DNA from: Myotis daubentonii
Taxonomy: Eukaryota > Chordata > Mammalia > Chiroptera > Vespertilionidae
DNA length: 64,000 nt
Direction of reading: 5' to 3'
Assembly (NCBI RefSeq): GCF_963259705.1
Contig: NC_081852.1
Location: 58,714,859-58,778,858 of the forward strand
Part shown: piece after piece, positions 55,750 to 64,000 of the stretch
How the letters are laid out: every line of letters begins with the position of its first letter
How positions within the stretch are numbered: position 1 is the stretch's first letter
The notes under the pieces: generated by a model
Database searches by the model: none
Told to the model about the DNA's origin: nothing
What the model saw: the letters and a program-made list of their open reading frames with translations, nothing else
Made by a program: the position numbers and the translations under genes

Positions 55750-55876
55750 TTAAAGTTCATTTCCATTCACACACTTCTGCTGCTGAAGCCTAGTTCTTCT
55801 CAAAGACTCGAGCTGCTTTGCTCTCAGCCATCGTTCTCTCGACAGTGTTGTCTGCCCAGCGCTGAGAGACAGAAAC
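55750..55876 (-). CDS. MCMBP: MCMBP exon 16, terminal (numbering assumed)
   Basis: The 127 coding nt end at a TAA at 55750-55752. Residues 601-642 run [10 protein letters not shown], then [12 protein letters not shown], then K-C-V-N-G-N-E-L. Acceptor CCAG lies just above 55876. Confidence 0.96.
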
Positions 55877-58800
55877 CTGGTTGGAGATAAGAAACAAACT
55901 GAAGTCTCGACCGAGGAAGACGGGCTTAGGAACAGACCTGTGGTCGGGCCACAAAGAGGTCAAGGACCAAGTTAGATGTCTACAAAGGAATCCCTTAAGT
56001 CAGATTTGGGAGATGACTCACTTTGAGAAGCATGCCTGGTTCCATTGAAGTGATCACTGGCCAAATGCAATTTCACTTCAATGAGCCACTTCACAAGGGT
56101 TTGTAAAAGGAAAAAGTTCATTTCTATAAACTAGGGGCTTTATTCATAGCTTACGTTAAGCAATTATGGACATCTCCTACTCACCGAGCGACAATGAGCA
56201 GCTGGTGGAGATCGTCAGCAGTGATGCTCTGAGGGTCATTCTTGCGCATTTCCACGAAGTCATCTTCAACTGCCTTTATCAAAAGAGGAAATGACATTTG
56301 CATTTAATAGGGAAAAGAAAACTAACATGGTCCCTTGACTGATGTAAAAATGAAGTCAGCCCTGCTTTTTAGAAAAATGAGATAACATGGATGAAATGAT
56401 TGAGAACCAAACTTAATACATATAAATAATGTTACCGATGAAAGTATTCCAAACAAAATAAGATCAGGTGAACATGCCTGTAAACACAGGAAAGATGATG
56501 TCAGTGAAAATGGCAGAACAAGGACCTCAGAAAATTCCATTTAAAGGGAATAAGGACTCTAGTAAAAATGGCCAAAATCAGCTTCATCAAAGCTCTGGAA
56601 ATTAACCAGAGGCTTGCAGCAATCTGAGGAGCATTACTCAAGAAAGGCAGTAAGAACACTGAGCTTTGAGGAATTTTAACTTGCACCCTCACCCCACCTC
56701 CAGGCAGCCCTGAGAATGTCCTGCCTGGCAACCACCGAAGAGGTGGTGGGGCTGGAGGTCTCCCAAAGCACCATTCAGGAATTACCATCATTTGGTGGTT
56801 CCCTGGAAGAACCCATCTGTAAGGTTGTCTTTAACCTGACATGGGGCTTGCCCAGGGCATTTAAAAAAAATCAGAAGCAATTATTGAACATCTTGGCTGC
56901 CTCGGGCACTGGCTAGCCAAGTTCCTTAAAAGGAAAAACAGGGAATGAGATGTCCATGTGTGTGTGCGCGCACGCGATAGCTATATAAATCAATTCCTAA
57001 GACTTTAGAAGGTCACATGCTTGCACAGGTCTGTGCATGCTCAGATCTGAGCAGGCCCTAAGCTCTCACCTCGGAATAACCCTGAGTCTCTATGCAAGCA
57101 GAAAATGAAGGAAGGCCAGAGCAGTTGTAATCTGCATGGCTGAGTGTTGAAGGGTTGCCCCAACATGGATACAGGACTTAGATTGGGAGACATATGCTAA
57201 CAGGCATCTAGGGAAATTAAATTTCTATCCATTCATTGAGTGACCACTGAGTTAAGAGGGCAGACTTCAGTGCCCACATACAACCAAACTATAGGATTCA
57301 GAAAGTCATAGAACAACAAACCCTAGAGAGGGAGGGAATCTGTCAGCAGAGTTGTCACATTATATTATTTAAAAGTAGAGGCTCAGTGCACCAATTTGTG
57401 CATGGGTGGGGTCAGGCTGACTGGGGGGAGGGGCCGCAGGAGGTTGGCTGGCAGGCCACAGTGTCATAGCAACCGGTCATTCTGGTCACTTGACTTTTAT
57501 ACATACAGATATCTGGTTTTCAACACAAAAATTAGGAGACATACAAAGAAATATGAATGTACAACCTCATTCATTAGACAAAGAGTTAATAGAAATTGTC
57601 CTTGAAGAAACTCAAATATTGGACTTACTAGACAAAAACTTGAAACCAGCCATTTTAAATATATTCAAAGAACTGCAGGAAACCACATATAAGTAACTAA
57701 GAGAAAACAGGAGAATGATGTCTTGCTAAATAGAAAATATCAATAGAAATTACTTCAAAAACAAACAGCCAGCCCTAGCCAGTTTGGCTCAGTGGATAGA
57801 GCACTGACAACCTGTGGACCGAAGGGTCCTGGGTTCAATTCTAGTCAAGGGCACATACTTTGGTTGCAGGCTCCTCCCCTGCCTGGGCCCTGGTCAGGGT
57901 GCATGCAGGAGGCAACTAATTGATGTGTCTCTCTCACATCGATATTTCTCTGTCTTTCCCTCTCTCTAAAAATCAATGGAAAAACAGCCTCAGGTGAGGA
58001 ACAAATAGAGCCCAGCCAGTGTTGCTCAGTGGTTGTGCATTGACCTATGAATCAGGACATCATGGTTTGATTCCTGGTCAGGTCACATGCCCGGATTGTG
58101 GGCACAATCTCCAGTGGGGGGGCATGCAGGAGGCAGCCATTCAATGATTCTCTCTCATCACTGATGTTTCTGTTTTTCCCTTTCCCTCCCTCTCTGAAAT
58201 CAATAAAAAATATTTTAAAAAAACACAAATAGAAATTCTGAAGTTGAAAAATATTAATGAAAGGGCGAGGGCTACGCCCTCCATCTTGCCCCAGGGTAAG
58301 GGCTACGCCCTCCATCTTGCCTTGGCCGTGTGCTCAGCAAGGCTTCTTCCCAGAAGCCCAAGCCTTTGCTAGCCACACCCAGGACTTCTTTAAACTAACC
58401 AATGACAATCAAGGGAAGTCGTCATAGATATGACCACACCCTGTGTAACAAGACACCGACTTGCGCCTGGCCAATCGGCAGGGCCCACAGTCCTTTCTCC
58501 TCCCCTTACTCCAACCTCCCTATAAAACCTCTCTCCACACAGAGTTCTCTTTCTCTGCCACTTGGCTTGCCGTTGCTTCAGTGAGTGTGGTCGGGAAGCC
58601 GAACTAGTTTGAATAAAGACTCTTTGCTTTTGCATCAGACTTGGCTGGCTCCCTGGTGGGCTTTTGGGGATCTTGAAATCTGGGCATAAATTAGCTAGAA
58701 AGGCAACAGCAAATTTGAGCAGGCAGAAAAAGACTCAGCAAACTTGAAGTTAGGACAACTGAGATTATCCAGTCTGTGGAATGTCAAGCAAAAACAATGA

Positions 58801-61800
58801 GGAAATATGAACAGAGCCTGAGGCTTGTAGGACACGGTTAAGGGTGCCAACGTTTATATAGGGGAGTGCCAGGGGGAAGGGAAAGAGAGTAATTTAGAGA
58901 AACAATGGTCTCACAACTTACCACATTTCTTGAAAACTTTCCCAAAATGTGCATTAATCTGCACATCCAAGATGCTCAACTCCAAGTGAGAAATCTCAGA
59001 GATTCCCACCTAGACACATCACTGTTAAAATGTCAAAAGCCAGAGAGAGAAACTTGAAAGAACAAGAGAAAAATGACTCGTGTACAGAGGGTCCTCTCAT
59101 CAGAAATGATGAAGGCCACAAGACAGTGGGAGGACATATTGCTTTTTATTTTTTATTTGATTGTATTTTTAAAAAAATATTTTGTTATTGATTTCAGAGA
59201 GGAAGAGAGAGATAGAAACAGCAGTGATGAGAGGGAATCACTGATTGGCTGCCTCCTGCATGTTGGACTGAGCCCACAACCCAGGCATGTGCCCTTGACC
59301 GGAATCGAACCTGGGAACGTTTGGTCAGCAGGCCGACGCTCTGTCCACTGAGCCAAACCAGCTAAGGAGACATACTGCTTTTTAAATAACCCAAAAGGGT
59401 TGAGAGAAAGTCTACAAATCAAGAATTCTACATCCAGCAAAAACTAGTCTTCACAAATGGAAGAGAAATAAAGACATTTCCAGATAAGCAAAAAAACGTA
59501 GAGAGAATCTGTCATGAGCTGATCTGCCCTACAAGGAATATTGAGAGAGTTCTTCAAGCTGAAATAAAACAACACTGCAAAGTAACTCGAAGGCACATAA
59601 AGATCACTGGTAAAGGGAACTATACAAGTAAATATATAAGGCGGTATAACTGACTTTTCTTTTTAACTTTTCCCTCTGATTAAAAGACAACTGTACAGAC
59701 CAATAATTATGAACGTCGATGGGCATATAGAGTGTATAAAGATGTAATCTGTATGATAATAAAGCACAAAGGGAGAAAATGAAATTGTAAGGGAGCAAAG
59801 TTTCTGTGTACTACTGTGATTGAATTGGCATCAATCCCCAAATGATGGTTACAGTTAAGAGTTAAGATGTTAATTATAGCCCCCAGGGCAACTAAGAAAA
59901 AAAATTATAAAAGACATGGGAATTAAAATTGTATACAAGAAATATGTATTTCAAACACAAGACAATAACAGAGAAAGAGACGAACAAAAAAGACATAAGA
60001 CATAGAAAACAAATGGCAAAATTACCTTATCAGTAAATACAATAAATGTAAATTGATTAAATACTTTCATTCAACACAAGGAAATCCTTTATCTTATCCC
60101 AAACATACCTTGGTTATCTCATCAGATATGCTGTAATCCAGGAACCTCAAAAGGGTCAGGTAAATTCGGAACTTGTTTAGCACAGAAGGCAGCACGGCTG
60201 AGAGAAGGCTGTTCATGTACTCCTCCATGTTTGGGGGAATTAGCTGTGGCTGTAAGTGGATCTGGCAATCTGCCTAAAAAAGAGAAATAGTACACAGTAT
60301 TTTCCAAGTTCTTAAATTAATCTAAAATTTCAGAAGAATAGATGCATCATGTCTACCAGCCCCTAAGAGAATTAAAACTACTATTTATTATTGGGGGGAG
60401 GTCACTTTACACATAAATTTACATACACTATCTCTACCTCAACAGTGATTACAAAAGTTGGCCTTATCTTGGTTACTTATGTTTCCTCACCAGTATCAGC
60501 AAACAGTAAGGGAGCGCCAGCCAGTGTCTGAAAAGCAGCTAATTAAAATGTTTTAGATGTTTTCTTAACCACAGAATATGTAATCTGTATCTTAATCACA
60601 CTTTCCCAAGGGCCATTTCATCCTCATTCACAGGTAGTTGTCTCATACATCACAAGTGAATATACGTAATTTATGATACACAGAAACTTGATGCCTTTTG
60701 AATAGCATATTTCCCATCATTAAGAGCTGTCAGTCACACTGATGATTTACCAGAGAATTTCACCATCAAGCAAAAAATAATAATTATCAGATGCATTAGA
60801 AACACTTTAAAAGGAACTCTAAAATACTTCGCACATAAGATTGGCAGAAATCAATGGGACAGAGGCAGCAAGAACAAAGGTGTGGATATTAATCAGGCAA
60901 GTTACTGACAGCTTCTTTCTCTACCTAGATGGTATTTACTACCCCAACAGCTTTTTTTGCTTATCTTGTGATTTGCTGATAACTGATTCTTTGTAGATCT
61001 AAGGTTTTCATTCCAAGGCAGAAACAAAGTAATCAATTCCCTTATTAATAATCAGCAGCTACAATTTTGAAGTAATATGCAGTAACCAAGAGACAAAGAA
61101 TATATGAATATCTTTGCAATATAACCTCCCTCCATTTAAAAATAACTCATCGTACGGGTAGGAGTGATCTCCCTTCCGAAGTAATCAAAACATTAATATT
61201 GCAGGGGAATTCCATTTGGTGGTAACTGAAATCATAATCCACCTTCTGCCAAGTTATTAAGTTGCTCAGGGCCGTCACATTATGAACACCTAGAAAAGCA
61301 GGAAATATTTTTTCAGTCATTTGATTTTAATCACCTAAACAAATTAGTTTTGCTGACACTGATTATAAGACACGAGGTTTCTTCTACTGCTTTAAAACAG
61401 TATATAAAGCACTGTCCAATTTACTAAGCTAAGTGTTCATTAGGTAATACTTCCCACATGGTATCTGATACCTAACATATGGTATGCAATTAGGCAAAAA
61501 ATAGGTTCCCAATTAAGTATGATTACTTTCTAGGTGGTGTGTTCAAGAAGGCTAAAATAATACGGTAGAACTAAAATTACATTTATCCACAGGGATAAGG
61601 TTACAGAATTTTACTGATTTGCTACCATCCACTTTTGCCATATGTGTAACCAGTCAACATTGTTTTTAATTCTCTTTTCCTCTTGAACGTATCACCAGCA
61701 TCATGTCATCTGAGCACAGGTAAAGCTATCTGCTTCCTTATAATTTTTTTTAAAATATATTTTATTGATTTTTTTACAGAGAGGAAGGGAGAGAGATAGA

Positions 61801-63037
61801 GAGTTAGAAACATCGATGAGAGAGAAACATCGATCAGCTGCCTCCTGCACATCTCCTACTGGGGATGTGCCCGCAACCCAGGTACATGCCCTTGACCGGA
61901 ATCGAACCTGGGACCTTTCAGTCCGCAGGCCGACGTTCTATCCACTGAGCCAAACCGGTTCCGGCATAATTTTATTTTTTAAAAGATATTTCTTGCCCTA
62001 ACCGGTTTGGTTCAGTGGATGGAGCATCAGCCTGCGGACTCAAGGGTCCCAGGTTCAATTCCGGTCAAGGGCATGTACCTTGGTTGCGGGCTCATCCCCA
62101 GTAGGGAGTGTGCAGGAGGCAGCTGATCAATGTTTCTCTCTCATTGATGTTTCTAACTCTCTATCCCTCTCCCTTCCTCTCTGTAAAAAATCAATAAAAT
62201 ATATATTTTTTTAAAAAGACATTTTTTTTTATGTTGATTTTTAGAGAGAGAGGGAGAGGGGTAAATAGAAACATCAATGAGAGAGGGACATCATTAATTG
62301 GCTGCCTCCTGCCTGCCTGCTACTGGAGATCGAGCCTACAACCTGGACATGTGCCCTGACAGGGGATCAAACCAGTGACCTCTTGGTTCCTAGGTCGAAG
62401 CTCAACCATTGCACCACACCAGCCGGGCCCTTATAATTTTATAATGCTCCATAACTGGGCTCAGTGCAAGCCATATGATCTACTAAACTTTTTATTTTTT
62501 CAGAGATGCTTTGAAATAAACATTTTAAACTTCATATTGGGCAGTAAAAATGTTTTATTACATCTTTTCTACACCTTTTTAAAAAGATAATATATGACTA
62601 AAGGCAAAACCTATTTTTATTTTTAAAGCTATTCCCCTAATGTTCTATCATTGTTAATTTGGTCTAAACTGTAAATTTTCATATAATTATAACAACATAT
62701 AGTGGATGTACACAATTTATACTTATACTAGATGCTTTAAATTCATATGGCAAGCCTTTACCTTAAATATTTCTGAGATGTCAATTTGTTTAGTTATTCT
62801 TTTAAGAAGTCATTACCAGATCTGGCTTTGACAGGAGGTTACAAATGGAAGGGAAACACCCACGTACGTACCTGGGGTGTCAAGCTGGCCTTGCTCCAGA
62901 AGAGTTTCATCGATTACAAGGGAAGTGTTGCTGGGTAGCTGGAGGAGCCCACTGACCAAGCGATTGGCTGTGTAGTCTTTGTGGGGGATGAACTTCAAAT
63001 GGTTCATGTTCTCTATAGTCATCTGCAGACGAAAAGA
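55750..63037 (-). CDS. MCMBP: MCMBP (MCM-binding protein), C-terminal five exons
   Basis: MCMBP binds MCM3-7 in place of MCM2. It helps stabilise and assemble new MCM helicase, and unload it from chromatin, in the nucleus. Five minus-strand exons join in frame to give the last 226 residues, matching residues 417-642 of the 642-residue human protein as I recall it. The order is [10 protein letters not shown], then [10 protein letters not shown], then [10 protein letters not shown], then [10 protein letters not shown], then [12 protein letters not shown] and the end K-C-V-N-G-N-E-L. Exon numbers 12-16 assume 16 exons in all. Upstream exons lie beyond the right edge; none was found in 63038-64000. 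The gene converges on INPP5F. No stops or frameshifts are seen. Confidence 0.95.
56185..56273 (-). CDS. MCMBP: MCMBP exon 15 (numbering assumed)
   Basis: This 89-nt exon (residues 572-601) encodes [16 protein letters not shown] and [12 protein letters not shown], the Arg codon being split. The donor is GTGAGT. Confidence 0.95.
57375..57509 (-). mobile_element. Helitron relic
   Basis: The reverse complement begins TCTGTATGTATAAAAG and ends near a decayed GTGCAC hairpin with CTAC. It is a diverged, shortened HeliBat-type copy. Confidence 0.6.
57773..58003 (+). mobile_element. Ves SINE
   Basis: A plus copy: GCCCTAGCCAGTTTGGCTCA, with an AATCAATGGAAAAACAGCCT tail and a CTCAGGTGAGG end. Confidence 0.9.
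58011..58222 (+). mobile_element. Ves SINE, tandem with the previous one
   Basis: A plus copy of another subtype: GCCCAGCCAGTGTTGCTCAG, with a GAAATCAATAAAAAATATTT tail. Confidence 0.88.
58258..58685 (+). mobile_element. Solo LTR of an endogenous retrovirus
   Basis: It starts TGAAAGGGCGAGGGC and has a duplicated GGGCTACGCCCTCCATCTTG block. It has CCAAT (58471), TATAAAA (58521-58527) and AATAAA (58612-58617) in LTR order. The 3' edge is probably GGGCA near 58685. No internal viral genes are present. Flanking duplication is not certain. Confidence 0.7.
59164..59368 (-). mobile_element. Ves SINE
   Basis: A minus copy ending GAGCCAAACCAGCTAAGG. GACATATTGCTTTTTA / GACATACTGCTTTTTA flank it. Confidence 0.9.
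60109..60273 (-). CDS. MCMBP: MCMBP exon 14 (numbering assumed)
   Basis: This 165-nt exon, in phase 0 at both ends (residues 517-571), encodes [14 protein letters not shown] and [15 protein letters not shown]. The donor is GTATGT. Confidence 0.95.
60274..61155 (-). other. MCMBP: MCMBP intron between exons 13 and 14
   Basis: This 882-bp intron has no repeat or motif that I recognise. Confidence 0.6.
61156..61289 (-). CDS. MCMBP: MCMBP exon 13 (numbering assumed)
   Basis: This 134-nt exon (residues 472-516) encodes [15 protein letters not shown] and [15 protein letters not shown]. The donor is GTACGA, weaker than consensus. Confidence 0.95.
61744..61967 (-). mobile_element. Ves SINE (cluster copy 1)
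   Basis: A minus copy from TATTTTATTGATTTTTTTAC to GCCAAACCGGTTCCGGC. It is young-looking. Confidence 0.92.
61991..62217 (+). mobile_element. Ves SINE (cluster copy 2)
   Basis: A plus copy: GCCCTAACCGGTTTGGTTCA to AAATCAATAAAATATATATT. It is inverted relative to both neighbours. Confidence 0.92.
62220..62429 (-). mobile_element. Ves SINE (cluster copy 3)
   Basis: A minus copy of another subtype, ending CCACACCAGCCGGGCC. Confidence 0.88.
62872..63037 (-). CDS. MCMBP: MCMBP exon 12 (numbering assumed)
   Basis: This 166-nt exon follows a TTGCAG acceptor. It encodes residues 417-472 ([16 protein letters not shown], then [12 protein letters not shown] and Q-L-D-T-P). It ends with one base before GTACGT. 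Confidence 0.95.
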
Positions 63038-63178
63038 CTGCAAGAGAGATTTTTTAATGAGCAAGGGACTAAGTTTCCTGTTTTAAGAAAACATATATTT
63101 GGAGTTAAACACCATGTTTATATGGAAAGAACCTATCAACTCCCAAGAGAAATCTCATGTTTTTTTGAGCCCTTTTAA

Positions 63179-63516
63179 CACACTGCGTACCACATAGAAA
63201 TCTCTAAGACATACGCCAGGGACCGCACGTTTTTGGGCAAACTGCACGTTATTTAAATCATCATAATGCACTTTAGGTGTTGTTTTTCAATAATTATAAC
63301 ATTTTTATTTACAAAAACAATTAAAGTTCCTAGTACTTTTTTAACGTATGGTACTGCGTAAAACATTTTCCTCTATGAAGAGGGACCAAACAAAATTTAC
63401 ATAAGTATCTAGATTCACTCCTTTTTCCATGGGCGTGAAAAACGAGAACACTCGTGAGCGGTCCTTAACAGATGGCGTGCGAAACACGAGGAAACTCCTG
63501 AGCGGTACGAAATGTG
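63179..63516 (+). mobile_element. piggyBac-type MITE, 338 bp
   Basis: It is flanked by TTAA at 63175-63178 and 63517-63520. The ends CACACTGCGTACC and, reversed, CACATTTCGTACC match at 11 of 13. Near the right end two GAGCGGT(C/A)C subterminal repeats follow ACTCGTGA / ACTCCTGA. There is no transposase; mobilisation in trans is inferred. Confidence 0.85.
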
Positions 63517-63520
63517 TTAA

Positions 63521-64000
63521 GCAAAAACGATTATCTACATCCTAAAAAATAACTTCACTGACTCTGAGCTGCTTTCTTCTCAACTATCTTGCTCAGTATT
63601 CTTAAAGATTCTTATTTTACCAGAAAACCAAAAACAAATATCCAGCAGCTTAAGTGCACAGGGCAACAAAACAGAAAATAAGATGTTTATTTACTCATCA
63701 AGATGGGGAGAGAAAAGCCTAGTTTTCCTCTATGCTCCCTGAATTTATATCATATTCATTCATATCCTACAGATTCTTGAATAAACTGTTTCTAGAAAAA
63801 CCAAGGAGCAGAACACACTGAGCTGTGCTGGGCGCTGGGTCTCATTACTCGCTCCACCCGGCTGCGCCCGCCTCCTCGCCCATCTCCCAGAGCCCACCCC
63901 CCCAACGCCCTCTGCACCCGCTCTTCACTCCCATCTGCTCTTCTGTCTCCCTCCCTAAACGGCAGTGTTGTGGGGGGCGCGGGTGCGGGAGAAGGGTGTC
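63521..64000. other. MCMBP intron, right edge of window
   Basis: Unique intronic sequence becomes GC-rich after 63830. No MCMBP exon or other gene was found on either strand. Confidence 0.55.

Larger units (their letters stand above)
56430..60065 (+). mobile_element. Old L1/HAL1-type LINE, split by later insertions
   Basis: Pieces before, between and after the nested elements read in order like an L1/HAL1 5' region, ORF1 and 3' UTR. Landmarks are GGTGGTTCCCTGGAAGAACC, AGCAAATTTGAGCAGGCAG, GAAATCTCAGAGATTCCCAC and AAGAATTCTACATCCAGCA. It lies in the MCMBP intron between exons 14 and 15 and is full of stops. Confidence 0.7.

Noticed and set aside
63038..64000. A further upstream MCMBP exon before the right edge
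   Set aside because: The expected residues before S-F-R-L-Q-M could not be found on the minus strand; the GC-rich end has no matching frame with splice sites.

Overview
This window is eukaryotic nuclear DNA from a bat, most likely a vesper bat (Vespertilionidae). The intronic repeats show it: about two dozen tRNA-derived Ves SINEs in both orientations, two Helitrons with intact TC...CTAG ends plus a relic, several short hAT elements with 8-bp target duplications (four look like SPIN), a piggyBac MITE between TTAA sites, and L1 copies. DNA transposons and Helitrons this young are a hallmark of vesper bats among mammals. The species cannot be fixed by eye.

Two host genes lie tail to tail. INPP5F (Sac2, a phosphoinositide 4-phosphatase of endosomes) is on the + strand. 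Its coding exons 2 to 20 run from 13368 to the stop at 52832, and every junction has AG/GT sites and keeps the frame. Exon 1 and the promoter lie upstream of the window. The assembled part encodes 1101 residues; with the expected 32 codons of exon 1 this gives 1133. The SAC catalytic motif C-M-D-C-L-D-R-T is intact. MCMBP (a chaperone and partner of MCM replication helicase subunits) is on the - strand. Its last five coding exons run from 63037 down to the stop at 55750 and give the C-terminal 226 residues.

Intron 15 of INPP5F carries an intact 105-codon intronless ORF (46579-46896) resembling VMA21, inside a CpG-rich island. This matches the known INPP5F_V2 arrangement of mouse and human, an imprinted, brain-expressed retrogene that starts an alternative INPP5F transcript. 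The bat copy is open and CpG-dense, and carries NRF1- and ETS-type promoter motifs and two ZFP57-type hexamers. A Helitron 1.2 kb upstream brings two CTCF-like motifs into the same intron.

Region by region: 1-13367 is INPP5F intron 1, with repeats, a 28S rRNA fragment retrocopy (4297-4437) and a 98%-identical 100-bp palindrome (5817-6038). 13368-26834 holds exons 2-5 with transposon-rich introns; an L1 tail abuts the exon 4 donor. 26951-37019 holds exons 6-13 and a 1055-bp Helitron. 37020-42211 is mostly an old L1. 42212-52832 holds exons 14-20 and the V2 locus. 52833-55749 is the convergent 3' UTR interval. 55750-64000 is MCMBP, with a relic LINE broken up by a Helitron, Ves copies and a solo LTR, and with a piggyBac MITE near the end.

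Exon calls rest on reading frames, splice sites and remembered human homologs; no alignment was run. Edges of old repeats are approximate.
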